64,000 nucleotides of DNA from Hymenopellis radicata (Eukaryota; Basidiomycota; Agaricomycetes; Agaricales; Physalacriaceae). Positions 51,623-63,747 of the stretch are shown here, one piece after another. Location of the stretch: assembly GCA_015501595.1 (NCBI GenBank), contig JADNRX010000012.1, positions 248,001 through 312,000 of the forward strand, read 5' to 3'. The position numbers were made by a program, and so were the translations under genes. Every line of letters starts with the position of its first letter. Positions within the stretch are counted from its first letter, which is position 1. The notes beneath the pieces are model-generated. The model saw only the letters and a list, made by a program, of their open reading frames with translations, was not told the origin of the DNA and ran no database searches.

Positions 51623-54470
51623 CACCTCCTAGGCCCGCTTATGGGTACTAGTTAGACCGGAACCCTGATGAGCAATCAGATCTAACTTGTACCCTTAGAC
51701 CGTTTGTAGGCTGCACGCAATATAGCCGCGATTTCAACGTGAACTTGAGAGCCGTAGAGAGTCAGTACTAGGGCGGGCGACACCTCGGGTGTATTTGGCA
51801 TTGCCGCCGCACCATCAATCGCGTTCGGGCATCGTCCCGCCGCTCACTCCCGCCCCTCCAAAAGTACTGTTCATTATTTCACCATGTATTCCCACTTGAG
51901 TAAATTCTGATGTGCTGGCACTGCGTGCGAACTGGCCGACTAACATCACACCGTGATCGGACGGGTGTCACAGGCCCCGCTCATCATCCCGCCATTGCCG
52001 CGAGTGTCTTCACCGCCGTCGTGCTTTCCTCCCGCCAGATAAATCGGAAAAAAATAAAATACTATTGGAATTCATGTGTATGTACAAATACTATCCTCTT
52101 CTAAGAAACTGCAAATTGAGGGTACATACTATGGGTGGCTCTTTGCAAGGTGTGAGGTAGAACACGGGTGGCACGCAGCACTCGCACCATGAAAGATGAC
52201 AAGCCTTCAGGTGTTGCTTGAGTTGGAGGCATTCACCATGGGAAGGGGAGAACGGGAGACATGGTGTTGGCGCCCTTGTCGAAGCGCGGACATCACTTTA
52301 GGTAGGACTTGATGGGGAGGAGGGTGTCATCGCGGATATGCTGGCATGTAGCATCGGTTGGCGTGTTGGTAAAGCATACAATACACTTACCAGATACGAA
52401 AATCCCTGGCCCCGCAGGCCGTCGTCGTCCAAACATCTCCCCATCCTTCATTACGGCCCGTTCACCCTTGCCCAGTCCGACAACGGTCTTTCTAACGACA
52501 CTGCACTCTGACTCAGTGCACAGGTCCCCTGGCTGCGCTTAATCTGCCAGTCAGACGCGCATTTGAACAGGGCAGCGGCATCGGCCTTTCTTCGTACGGG
52601 ATCCACGACATTCCGGGGGTTCAGGAGGGAAGAAAAAAGCGCACAGACGGTGCAAAGACGTTGTTGAACGGTGGTGGGGTTGACCAACCAACAAATGGCT
52701 CGATGGTGGTGGTCGAAGGGAGAGTGAGCAGCTGCCAACAGCGTTCGATCACCGTCCGGATCGTTCGGATCGGTCATCCGATCATGAGCGGAATGAGTTC
52801 GTCGACGCTCGGGACGGCGACAACGAGCTCGGAGTAACAATATAAGCATCGGTATTTACTACTGTGCATATACACGCTAGCCTCCAAGTACAATTTTGGT
52901 AATACTGTGCGATATAGATGTGAATTGACCTTACGTGGATAGTATCCCATTGCCATAGCCTAAAATCATCTGCTCCAGCACCGTAAGCCCATCCGGTTGC
53001 TCAAATTTTGAATGGAATCTATACTTTGTAATAAATCTCATGAATTACAGCTAGGATAAAGGCAGAACTCAGAAGTGGTGCTTGATTATTGACGAAAGAT
53101 GGCCAAGGTGCACATACCTGATTAAGAAATGCATTCAAAACAAGGATCTGTCGCAAGTGATGCATTCAAAAGTATCACCTCTTAAACAGCACTAATAAAT
53201 TCAGTTGTTTCACTGAGATTCAAGTTCTTCTTACTGCCATTAATGCTATTATATTTTTGGAGGAAGATAGCCTTATGGTGAGTGTCGGTGCCAGCAACGA
53301 ATGCGCAAGGTTGCTGCACAGCCACGACACATCTTGCTCTTGACCACGATGGCGCCTCAACGACCAGGTGCCATCGGGCTCTCTACCTTCGCGTGCACCC
53401 TCCGGGCTCTTCTGCTTCTGCTTTCTTCATTTTTTCAAGTGTGGATCTCCCTCCACGGCTTCCAACCGCCGCGGATAATGTTTGGACTACTTTTTGCAGT
53501 TTCTGCTCCAACGATGAGGGCACCACTACGCGTCAGCCTCCAGGATGGAGCTGTAGTACCGCCGGAGGATGACCACAGGGTTATAGCAGCTGGATTAGCT
53601 TGCCATCAAGGTTGGAGTTGGATTTTTGGAGCGGGATGGCATCGTGGATGCATCCTCCTTCCAAAGGTGCGGATTTCCTCCCTGTTTTTTTGTTCATGTA
53701 GTGATGTCATGTCCACCTTGGTGGTGCTCAGCGCGGAGACGGTTGACTTAGACTCAGATGCGAAGGAGGAGCCTGACCCATTTGCTGGGCTCTCCGCTAC
53801 CAGGATCGTCCCCGCTGTTCCTCGTGCCATAACCGCCGACCTCGACGACGATTTTCCTCAGTGCTCCGAGCAGCGGCGACACAAGTGTTCAAGGTTCAAC
53901 TTCAAGCAAGAACTTCGGGGCCCATGAGGGCATGGGTGGCGGTATATCGAGCAGTGGTCCGATTATTGCCATGCCGCACTTTGAGATGGACAAGGACTTC
54001 TTTCGATTTATGGTGGATGGGATCCACGGACCTATCTGCCTTTGTGGGAGGACCTCCCGCCTCATCCGACTTGTGGAATGTTGGACCGCCCGTACCCTAC
54101 TCAAATGCCGGCTCCTTCAACGTGTTTTAAATACATTTATATAGACTCTATGTACTCCTCCGTATCTAATGAATATTCTATGATTTTTGGTGTATTTTAT
54201 CGAGTTTATTGAGTACAACAAAGGAAGGAAAGAATTGAAGGCGGGGTGGGCGGCGGGACGATGCCCGAACGCGATTGATGGTGCGGCGGCAATGCCAAAT
54301 ACACCCGAGGTGTCGCCCGCCCTAGTACTGACTCTCTACGGCTCTCAAGTTCACATTGAAATCGCGGCTATATTGCGTGCAGCCTACAAACGGTCTAAGG
54401 GTACAAGTTAGATCTGATTGCTCATCAGGGTTCCGGTCTAACTAGTACCCATAAGCGGGCCTAGGAGGTG
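51623..54470. mobile_element. Non-autonomous DNA transposon-like element with about 230-bp terminal inverted repeats
   Basis: Positions 51623-51852 and 54241-54470 are near-perfect inverted repeats (outer ends CACCTCCTAGGCCCGCTTAT); I noticed only one or two mismatches over roughly 220 bp. Both ends are flanked by the direct duplication AGGGCCTG (51615-51622 and 54471-54478). The 2848-bp element has a 2.4-kb centre with no recognisable transposase. It carries a 208-codon plus-strand open frame (53301-53927) and short overlapping frames of unknown nature. An 8-bp duplication fits hAT, P or some Mutator elements; such long inverted repeats are more usual in Mutator-like elements. The near identity of the arms implies a recent insertion or frequent arm conversion. 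Confidence 0.88.
53301..53927 (+). other. Open frame of 208 codons inside the transposon-like element
   Basis: The frame runs through a hydrophobic first part (LRALLLLLSSFFQVWISL) and an acidic later part (AETVDLDSDAKEEPDPFAG). I recognise no transposase motif. It could be a captured host fragment, a remnant or chance. Confidence 0.25.
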
Positions 54471-54756
54471 AGGGCCTGGGCAAATCACAGCTCGCACGCT
54501 GCCATTCGTGCTCGCTTGTGACTAGGCTCGACCGTGAAAATGGAATGAAACAATTGGACGACATCCCGTAAGGATTAGAAGGGGTACGAAGATCCCAACA
54601 ATGTCTCAACCTGCAAAGCAAGCATCGCTAAATTAGAATTAAAACATACATACTGATACAGTCCAAGATTTAATCGCTATTTATCGAATCATCGTCCGCC
54701 AGAAATGGTCTGTTGGTCTATGAGCTCTCGCGTCGCAACTGTTGAATTCAAAAATC

Positions 54757-57700
54757 TTACGCATATTCATAATCGTTCCGAATGGCATTGCTCATCCACT
54801 CTTCGTCAACCTCTTGCAGCGGGAACCCAGGCCCTCCAGCGACGCTGAGTATAACCGGCAGTAAGACCAGTCCATGTAACGCCCCCGAAATAATGAGGGT
54901 CAGCCACATTCGGAAGTAATAGATCTAGAAAGCCACTTGAGCTCAAACTCGATCCTTGAGACGAGACTGGCAGAAACTTACCTCGAGAAGGCGCGAACGA
55001 GTGAGTGCCAAAACACACATCCCAATCAACTTGGTGAACGTGATGCCCGACAGCACTGACGGTCCAACGTCGACGAGCGCCGTCCACATCCGTTCATCCC
55101 GCTCCTTCTGCCCAGCCGGATGATCAACCGCCAACCCCGAACCCGCACTCATAAACGCCCGAGCGACGTGAGCGCAGAACTCCACGGCTATTCCGAGAGA
55201 GATAACCAAGTTGACCAAACTCAGAGCGTTCAAACTGATGCCCCAGAGAGCCATGACTCCCATGACAGTGACTACTGTCAGTCCAACAACGCCAGTAACA
55301 ATAGTTCCTGTTCGCCAGGATCCCAAGAGTATGGCTGTGATCAGCAAGACCGTGGCGAGACCGAGGCCCAACACCATTTGAGTTGTAGCCGTGATGTACG
55401 CATACTGTTCGAAGAACACGTAGTGTATGGCGTACGGGAAGACTCGAGCTCCAGTCAGCTCCGAGATGTCATTCGCGATTCTATCGGCAGCTTGGTATGA
55501 TGCAATGAAGTCCGCTTGAGACTTCAGCGGTTTATGATAAGTTCGGAAGTGCGACGCGATGACTTCATTCTCGCCCAACGCAAGAGCTGTTCCAAATGAC
55601 GCCTTACCGGCCTGCGGACAGTCTTCGTTTGTTGGTGAGATCAACCATTGTCGAAGGTATTGCATAAATTCCTCTCCTTCAGGAAGACCTGCCATCGTGA
55701 TGTTCCATGCAGGCTCTCGATCCTCATAACATGGGCGACACTGCCTGGAATTTTGTCGAGGAGTGCAGAAGACAGATGGATCTCGCTTCAGCACCCGACA
55801 GCACTGCTCTTTGGCAGGATCCAGCCACCCCAAAAAGTCATCGATCCAGGACGCACTGGGTTCCGATATGTAGGAAGTGTCGGGACGTTTTCGTTCGGCT
55901 TCCAAAACGTTCGCTATAGATAGCTGGTCGCAAGTTGTAAACCGTCCACAAAGAGCTTGTTGTCCATCACGTTTGGTCACGTTGATATCTGTGGAAACGA
56001 AGTAGACCGGGGGTCCAACATCAAAGTATGCGTCTAGTTTGTCGAAGTATGACACCAGGTAGGAGTCGGAGGGTAACGCCAACCGTTGATCTAAGATTCT
56101 CTGAATAAGTTGTACGGAGTTTCAAAGTGCGGGGTTCTTACCTAGACCAAGCTCCAAGTGTTGGATCGATATTACCGAGGCGACGAACACGCCGGAGAAA
56201 ACGAGTACGACAACCCCTTTGACAATGGGCTGTAATAAGAACGGGGCATAATGTCTTCGTATGAATTTGGCGATACGTCCGAGACCGCTACCACCCCCTT
56301 CAAGTAACGCAATACGAACCGGGAGTCTGACGCATGGGAAGCAGTCGATCCGATTCGCCTAGTAACGACATTAGTACTCACGGACTATGGCAGTCGACTG
56401 GACATTACCTCTGCTCGCCTCAAGTCCAAAGCCAAGGCACTGACGAACACTGTCACCTGGAGTATGGCGTTCAACAGCACACTCCCGGCCGCGTACAAGG
56501 CAAAATTTCTGACTGCCGGCATGGGTACGAGCGCGCCGAGCGCAAACGCGACCGTCTCTGTGACAGAGCTCAGCAAAATCGACGGGCCCATTTTTGCCAC
56601 TGTCCTGGCAACGCGTTCCTCCGCGCTCAAGAACAGTGGAACAGACGCAGCATCCACGTCATCGTGCGAAGAGTCGAACTGGGAGAAATGTCCCCCACGG
56701 GGTTCTACAGGCGACGTGGCACCTCCACCTAACAGCGCGGCGTTGGGCCCATGAAGGAGATTCTGCCTGTCCAGTTCATGAACAAGGATGAAGACATTGT
56801 CCACGCCAACAGCCAAGATCAGGAAGGGTATCACTTCCGCGATGATGAGCGTGACCTTCACGCCCATAAAGGAAAATAATCCAACAGAAGACGACACCGA
56901 TAATATCACCAAGAAGATACCGAACAATGCTAGCGAGACCTTGCTTTCAATGAACAAATTACGGGGCAGTCTAGGGAACCACCGCGGAGTCATCCTCGAG
57001 TCGATAGACAGAGCACCCGATGCACCCTTCTTGAATAGCCCAGGGAAATTGCGCGCCCACGTCAAAAGCGAACGGAAGAATCCATCTTCGTCAGTGCGCG
57101 TTCCACCGCCCAATGTCAAAGAGACATAGAAGAACATTGCGAGATAGGACAAGACCACAATCGTCACGTCCGTGTTCGTGCTCTTGTTGATCTCTTCCTC
57201 CAATGAAACACCCGTAGAAAAGCTGATGCGAAGACCAATTTCTCCCTCGATACGTTCGGAGAGATCGAGAAGATAGGCGCGCAGCGACTCCTCCCATTCC
57301 TCGGCACCTGGAAGATGGGAAACAACGAAGGTAACAACCAAGGCCACAGCTTTAGTGTATTGCTTGTGGTCATCATCGTCTAGCGGCACCCCACCCAGGA
57401 CGTACTGAGGCTGCAACGGTTGCTGGAAATCCGGAAGACATTCTACAGGATACGTGGCGCACTCCTTGAGGTGTTCTGCCCATGTTTCCGAAGTGTATCC
57501 GTCTAAACTGTTACCAAACCAGCCGCCAATTGACTGAACAACACATGCACCCTCCTCGCCCCCAGGCTTGAAACAGACATCATCCAATGTGTACCCATTG
57601 GTAGATGTCAGAGAGCGTATATCCTTCTCAACATCGAACCAGTACTTGAGACGGTCCCAAGACAAGACAGCTCCTTCCTCTGGAGTAGTCACGAATATCT

Positions 57701-58972
57701 GCTCAGTGCGATAAAATGGTCCGAAATGTTGGTCGAAAAACTCCTTGTTCTGTTTCGTGGCAGAAGTAGGGGAGACCCATAAGCGCACCGGGTCAGTCTC
57801 GATTTCAAAGTTCCTCCACCCGATATTGAGCACACCGACGAGTATAAAGATGACACAGAACATGAGCCATGGGCTCGACGCGCTCCAGTAACCTAGGCGA
57901 TAGAACATGCGCCGCAAGACGTTGTTCAATTTATATTGACGCGGCTGAGCGGTCTCCACCGGATCGAGTAACGTTGCACCGCGCCCGAGCTCATCCTCCG
58001 TGCTCATACTATGCCCATTCTCGCTCTCTAGGTATTGCGAGAGTGACCCGGCACCGACCAAACCGCGTGTATGTGATCTGGGGGAAAGCGAAGCGGTCTC
58101 CGCGCTCAACGCGACTCGCTCGTAGCGTCCCTCTCGTCGCTTGCGTATGGTCCTGCCTATCGCAACGCCACCTATAAAGGCACCCACTGCCAGACACCAG
58201 ACGAGGATGAGAGCAAATGATAGGCACGTCACCGCACCGACATTACATGTCGCCGGTTCAGCCACCTCTGGGAGAGTGAGACAAATGTCGGGGCAGTCAA
58301 TGCATGTGCATTTGCTTCCGAGGTCGTTGTCGGCGCAGTTGCGGGGAGGGGGGTCTAGTCGGCTGATGTCCTCCGGAGTGCCATTGCTCTCCGGCGGGAC
58401 GTTTATTTGGAATGGACTGCCAATTGGTTTCTCGTCGCCAAGGTACTTGAGAAAGGCGGGTGCAGTCTTGGCGCCACCTCCGATGAGGTCCATGGCGAAA
58501 CCGTTGGTCGCCCCCATCTGCACGCTCTTGCACGAGTCGAAGAACCCTGCGCGAACTGGTCGCCAACGAAAGAAGTCGACGGACGCCACGGCGGTGCCCG
58601 AGTCCGTCTGCTGCGTAGAGGTGACGTTGAGAAAATCATGTTGGTTCGGGGAGCAGGTGAATTTGCAGAAAAGGATTTGAAGTTGTTGAGACAGGCCGGA
58701 CAGGATGAGACCAAGCCCTGTTATTTGGGCAAAGTTGGACTGGAGAGTCTCCAGCTGCGCGGACGTGCAGCACGTCGGCCCACTGGCAAATTCTGCGCCG
58801 CATATTGAAGTCAGTAAATCACGGTTGTCAGGCTGTACGACTGTCAGTCGATGGGGTGAGCCGAGAAAGGGTGACGCACTTGGACTGCTGGTCCGTCGTA
58901 GGGGCACGGTAAATCTCTGCCAAAAAGACCTTTCTTCCCGCATGTATCGCGCATAGAGCAGCGCCCAGCCAT
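54757..58972 (-). CDS. NCR1: NPC1-type sterol transporter (Ncr1-like), 1336 aa
   Basis: Exons 58880-58972, 56409-58832, 56142-56358, 54982-56090 and 54757-54924, in frame. The N-terminal Cys-rich sterol-binding domain starts AGRCSMRDTCGKKGLFGRD and continues through CPYDGPAVQ, CCTSAQLETLQ and CKFTCSPNQHDF. Then come the first membrane helix (VTCLSFALILVWCLAVGAF), a lumenal loop, the sterol-sensing domain (from SLALFGIFLVILSVSSSVG through VIPFLILAVGVDNVFILVHE and TETVAFALGALVPMPAVRNF), the Cys-rich second loop (CCRVLKRDPSVFC, CRPCYEDREP) and the terminal RND helices (LNALSLVNLVISLGIAVEF). It moves sterol out of the vacuole or lysosome with NPC2. No signal peptide is encoded before AGRCSM in this reading, although the N-terminal domain must enter the lumen. 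The segment near 58545-58577 reads FRWRPVRAG where the family would favour the neighbouring frame. Confidence 0.95.
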
Positions 58973-59092
58973 GGCGGGCAGGTATATATGGGTATCCGGT
59001 CAGGCCAGTTGAGTGTCGGTAGCAGAATGCAGTCAGACGCGTTCACGCGTATGTAAAGCCCACGTGGGAAGTTCAGCGCTTGTCATCCCACA
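58973..59092. promoter_or_regulatory. 120-bp divergent promoter between NPC1-like and sirtuin genes
   Basis: Contains TATATA at 58983-58988 (very close to the NPC1-like ATG) and CACGTG at 59061-59066, a palindromic E-box core used by bHLH regulators including sterol-responsive ones in fungi. Both genes must be driven from this short region. Confidence 0.45.
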
Positions 59093-59998
59093 ATGAGCTC
59101 AGACGTAGCCCAGTTCCAAAAGGTACTCAAATCCTCCAAAAACATCATTGTCGTCGCTGGCGCGGGCTTGTCAGCCGCATCAGGAATACCCACATTCAGA
59201 GGTGCTGGTGGACTATGGAGGAAACATAAAGCCATGAAACTCGCCACCCCAGAGGCCTTCCATGCCAATCCCTCTCTGGTCTGGCAATTCTACCATTACC
59301 GCCGCGAATCGGCTCTCAAAGCCCAGCCAAACGCAGCACATAAAGTCATTGCTCAATTCTCTGTTCCATCCGTTCGTAACGCCATCGTACCCGACTCAAC
59401 ATTCACCTTGATAACCCAAAACGTTGACGGTCTCAGTCAAGTAGCACTCGACGAGGTGATGCTCAAGTATCCCGACGAGGCTACACCTGCTCCGAATGAG
59501 CAGCCCAGAATGCTTGAAATGCACGGGCGCATATTCGACGTATTGTGTGCGTCGGGAATATGTGATCATATCGAATTCAACAAGGCGTCTCCCATCTGTG
59601 AGGCTCTAAAAGGCACAGAGGAGTTGATCGACAAACAGAGCATGGACGCCACTATTGCGCTCTCTTCTCTTCCCCACTGTACACAGTGTGGCGAGCTGAG
59701 TCGACCAGGAGTTGTCTGGTTCGGAGAGGAGCCCCTGTATCTCGAAACGATTGACAAGTTGGTTGACAAGGCGGATTTGTGCTTGGTGGTTGGCACTTCT
59801 TCGACTGTAAGACAAAACTGAAGTAGACTCGTTTAGCACTAACGATGGTTCTAGGTGTATCCTGCAGCAGGCTATGCATATACGGTATCGGAAAACGGTG
59901 GTGCAGTCGCGGTCTTCAACTTGGAAGGTGATGACGATGCCGACTTTCTCTTCCTTGGCCCATGCGAAGAGACGCTTCCCAGAGCATTAGGGTTGTAG
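59093..59998 (+). CDS. SIRT5-like NAD-dependent protein deacylase (285 aa)
   Basis: Exons 59093-59806 and 59855-59998. NAD-binding and catalytic motifs are complete: [35 protein letters not shown] (catalytic His), [15 protein letters not shown] and FNLEG near the end. The YHYRRE motif (Y-x-x-R within FYHYRRE) is the class III signature that makes SIRT5 prefer succinyl, malonyl and glutaryl lysines. The zinc site has CTQCG as its second pair, while the first pair is spread as CASGIC, which is unusual. There is no clear mitochondrial presequence, so location is open. It shares a short promoter with the NPC1-like gene. Confidence 0.93.
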
Positions 59999-60056
59999 TA
60001 GATTAGACATCTAGGAACATTTAAGACGTGGTAAATATATAACGCGGAGAACATAC

Positions 60057-60539
60057 CTATGCCTTGGATTTCTTACCACCCTTTGACTTTTTGCTTCCAG
60101 ACTCGATAGCGTCAGGATTCCTAACAGCGTCCAAGCCCGGCATGCGAACCTGTCTCTCGCTGCTCGTGTCCACCCCATAGAGCGCCTCCATCAGGCGCGC
60201 CTCCCTCAGTGAATAAGCAGCAGCGCTCCAAATTTCGCCTGCCCTCCCAATCATCGGCGCGTCCTTCTCCCACTCCCAGTACGCTGGCTGAGACTGCTCA
60301 AAATCCCTCCTCTCCTTGAGCGATTCAAACACTTTATACGCGTTCATCTCCGACCGCGACGGGTATGCCAGGAACGCCTCGTCAATTTTCTGCGATAGGT
60401 TTTCCTTGGTCACAAAAGTCTCCGTCTGGTGGTACAACGAGATGAGAGCGTGCATCTTCTTGTCAGGCAGCTGCAGCGGCTGGGTCGATGCATGCCGGCA
60501 GGCAGCTTTGAGGGGAGTATGCAGTCTGCTCGCCAACAT
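60057..60539 (-). CDS. Unrecognised small protein, possibly mitochondrial (160 aa)
   Basis: A single exon with the ATG at 60539. The N-terminus (MLASRLHTPLKAACRHAS) is basic and amphipathic, as in mitochondrial presequences. The body (MHALISLYHQTETFVTKENL, KIDEAFLAYPSRSEMNAY, WSAAAYSLREARLMEALYG) is helical, and the end is Lys-rich (SKKSKGGKKSKA). I do not recognise the family. It converges with the sirtuin gene and diverges from the gene at 60612 over only 72 bp. Confidence 0.65.
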   Translation of the reverse strand: MLASRLHTPLKAACRHASTQPLQLPDKKMHALISLYHQTETFVTKENLSQKIDEAFLAYPSRSEMNAYKVFESLKERRDFEQSQPAYWEWEKDAPMIGRAGEIWSAAAYSLREARLMEALYGVDTSSERQVRMPGLDAVRNPDAIESGSKKSKGGKKSKA

Positions 60540-60611
60540 GAGGGCTCGCGACAAGTCGAGTTCGGGAAACGCCGAAGAAAATGGCTTCACGTGATCAGCG
60601 TTTCGTTCTTC

Positions 60612-61196
60612 ATGGCCACCGTGGTCAAACTGGAACCCAGCTCACTGTATATCGCCACCCAGATTATCACCAACGACGACGACACAGTAGAAACCGCCGC
60701 CTGGCACTGGTCCTTCTTTGTGACTGACCCCTCCTGCCGCACGTCGCAGCACCACTGGAATGTAATTCCCGGAACTGGAGACGAGTCCTACCAGCATCGT
60801 TCCGTGTCCAGAGTTCTCGCAAAAATCGACGCAGAGCACAGCGCTTATGTCGTATTTTGCAAGCTTCCCGGATGGAATGCTCCAGAAATGCATACCTTCG
60901 AGTCGACTCTTGATGGGCTGTATAAAAAGTACGAAGGCATTCACTACAGTCGTCTGCGTCTCCTGGATCCTATGCGTAGCTGCCGCACCTGGATTGTAGA
61001 CGCACTCAGGTCGTTTGTCGCACACGGATGGCTGGTCCTCGATCATGAGCTCTGGAGTTCGGTCGAGGATGGATGGTTCCTTGCCGCCGACCAAAAGATG
61101 AAGGATTTGAGCGCGCCAGCAACACAGAGATATCTCAAGATGGAGGATGATTGGTTGGACACTACCAAATTCAAGCCGACCATTGGCATCTTGTGA
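60612..61196 (+). CDS. Unrecognised 194-aa protein
   Basis: Intronless frame from the ATG at 60612. Features: SLYIATQIITND, WHWSFFVTDPSC, HHWNVIPGTGDESY, SAYVVFCKLPGW, SRLRLLDPMRSCRTWIVDAL and KMEDDWLDTTKFKPTIGIL. The pattern of strands and a central CRTWIVDAL helix resembles a class of fungal single-domain proteins sometimes seen near effectors, but I cannot name it. The upstream 72 bp must carry its promoter and that of the minus-strand neighbour. Confidence 0.7.
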   Translation: MATVVKLEPSSLYIATQIITNDDDTVETAAWHWSFFVTDPSCRTSQHHWNVIPGTGDESYQHRSVSRVLAKIDAEHSAYVVFCKLPGWNAPEMHTFESTLDGLYKKYEGIHYSRLRLLDPMRSCRTWIVDALRSFVAHGWLVLDHELWSSVEDGWFLAADQKMKDLSAPATQRYLKMEDDWLDTTKFKPTIGIL

Positions 61197-61278
61197 TGCT
61201 GGGATATTGTGAAGAAACTCGTAATAGTACAAGCTCAAAAGCAAATTTTACAATACAACGGAATAAGTAGTTTGTTAT

Positions 61279-63257
61279 TTACAAGTGCGCCTTCAGCCCC
61301 GCCTTCTCCAAAATCGCAATTTCCTTCTTTTTCGTTTCGGCTGCCTTTTTTGCCAATGCTGGTGCTCGCTTAAGTTCCCGTTGACCAACCTGTTGAATGT
61401 GGACAGCGTCCGGTCCCTATCATTATCATCAGAGAGGCGCCACATTCGGAGAGGAGTGAACCATACATCAGCAATACGAAGTGTCCGGATGCCAGCCCAA
61501 GCCTCGGCGAGATGCTGGTCTTGGGAGAGACCTTCAGCGCCAAAGGATTGCATAGCACGGTCAATGACACCAAGCGCCATCGATGGCACCACGAACTTAT
61601 ATTGGTGAGCATCTTCCATCAAGTAGCGCGTCCAAGAAACTCACTTTAGCAATACCAATCTCCTTCAACGCGCCCTTGGCTTTGTACTTGTCAATCTTCA
61701 AACACCTGTCAGTAACAGAGTATGATGATCGCACCCAGACCAACCATTAATGCGGCGCTCAAGACCAGGAGTCGTCCCGACTCGATTTCAGCACGAGACT
61801 TTGCAATATCCGCAACCACGGTTCCTAAAACCTGAACTCAGCTTCGCTTTGAGGCTAATAGCTTCAGACTTACCATGCTCGTAAAGATATTTGCCAAAGG
61901 TCTTTCGTGACGGGTCCGTTACTCGTTGGAGCATCGTGTCCAGAGCGGCTTGCGCCGTACCAATTGTTCGCATGCAATGGTGAATACGACCCGGTCTAGA
62001 GAGAATATAAGCACGCCGCCGTAACACAACGGCAACCATTTACCCAAGACGTCCTTGGATGATCTTCACACAAGAGGTCAGATTGGAAGATCATGATACA
62101 ACGAGAAACTTACCTCGAAGCCTTTACCCCATCCTAGCACCAAGTTTGACAGCGGCACTCTCACATTCTCATAGATGATCTCGCAATGACCTTCAGGCGC
62201 GTCATCGTATCCCAACACCTTCATCGGCCTGATAACTTTGACACCAGGCGCGTCTGCGGGCACGAGTACAACACTCTGCTGATTGTAAGCGCTCTTGTTC
62301 CCAGGATCACTCTTCCCCATGACAATGTGCACTTTCGTGCGCGGGTCTCCTGCACCGCTGATCCACCTAGTACTGAGGTTAGAACTTTCAAAGGAAACAC
62401 AAAGGCGCGTTAACCGACCACTTGTGACCGTTAATCACGATCTCGTCACCCTTCCCGGCGAATGGACGTCCGGATGTTGGTCGCATCAGATGAAGACACT
62501 GAAGGAGGAAAGTTTTACACATGAATGAAAGTAGTACCCGCAGAAGCTACTTACCGAAGCGCTCAGTCATGGCGAACGCAGAGCGTATCTCCCCGTTCAA
62601 CAGCGGCACCAGCCATTTTTGTTGTTGTTCGCGTGATCCATAACGCGCCAGGACCTCTGTCAATGGGAAGCGCTGTCAACACATGGATTAGAACATGCCC
62701 CGAGACATACCCATATTGCCCGTATCGGGAGCAGAACAATTGACTGCTTGAGAAGCCATGGGACCACCCCGACCTAGCAGCTCGGCCATGACCGCATACT
62801 ATAACGAACACGGTCAAATTTAGACGTCAAACGAATATTGACAGAGAAAGACTGACCTCAATGTTGGACAGCGGCACACCAAACTCTGGGTAGTGCGCCT
62901 TGCTCAGGAAGAGATTCCACAGTCCGAGTTTCTTAGCCTTGACCTTGAGTTCTTCAATGACCGGAATGATCGTCTTCCAGCGGCGTTCTGGGTCGTCTGG
63001 GAGCTGAGCATGAGCTAGCTTTGTAGCCGGAATGATCTCGTCCTGTGCAGTCCAATTCCAATCAGTAAGCAACACGAACAGCGCAACAACCGACCTCAAG
63101 GAAAGTGATGAGCTTGGCCAAGATTTCCTTCCCGTACGGGGTGAACTTATCTTCCACCTAGAGCGCGCGTTTAGAGCAGCGTGGAAGACTCAGGATACAA
63201 ACATACCATAGCCCATGAGGCCTCAGAGGTAAGCTCGACAATAGGATGGGATGGCAT
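61279..63257 (-). CDS. Acyl-CoA dehydrogenase (ACAD10/11-like), 453 aa
   Basis: Thirteen exons (63207-63257, 63095-63157, 62857-63042, 62711-62798, 62555-62656, 62419-62498, 62114-62366, 62044-62063, 61875-61995, 61745-61824, 61645-61695, 61467-61595, 61279-61416); the lengths sum to 454 codons including stop. One exon is only 20 nt. Motifs: [31 protein letters not shown] (FAD/substrate-binding TEP-type loop), [58 protein letters not shown] and [32 protein letters not shown] flavin site. It oxidises acyl-CoA to enoyl-CoA in beta-oxidation. The length and HHCMR/ADGP features match the fungal ACAD11-like class. No PTS1 at the C-terminus (KAHL), so mitochondria are likely. Confidence 0.94.
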
Positions 63258-63747
63258 TGTGGGGGAGTGGGGGAGAGGCTGATCGGGGCGCGGTACCAAT
63301 TATACTCCCGGCAGTAACAAAACCCGGAGCCGGACCTATATCAGTTTATATCGAATACGCGCTCTGTCATACGCGCGTGTACTATAGCTATGAAGGCATA
63401 AAAACGCGAAAACAGATCCGTGAACGGACAAATCTAAGAGAAGGCAGGTGGAGTTCTAGATGGCTGATCCGTCACGGAGTGAGAGGGCAAGAGCACGAGC
63501 CACTAAGTCATTAAACTGCGATATACACTGATATACATGTACCCTAAGCTACACTACACGATTGATATATTGTCCGAAGGGTATGGTAGTCAGACTTAGT
63601 CACAGGAAGCATACGATATGGATACAGAAGAGGAGTACATACAATATTATACACAGCTGGATATATCACTGTTCGTAGGACGTCGTAATCGTAAAGGAAA
63701 AGTTGGAATAGATAAGTAGTAGCAGCAAGTGCAAAAACGCATCGGAA
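63258..63747. other. Intergenic region, about 490 bp
   Basis: Promoter of the acyl-CoA dehydrogenase gene and 3' region of the right-edge gene. AT-rich; nothing else seen. Confidence 0.4.

Noticed and set aside
52451..52849. A 132-codon minus-strand open frame inside the TIR element as a transposase
   Set aside because: No DDE-like spacing, zinc-finger or helix-turn-helix pattern; the frame is Arg/Ala-rich, as often seen in GC-rich non-coding DNA.
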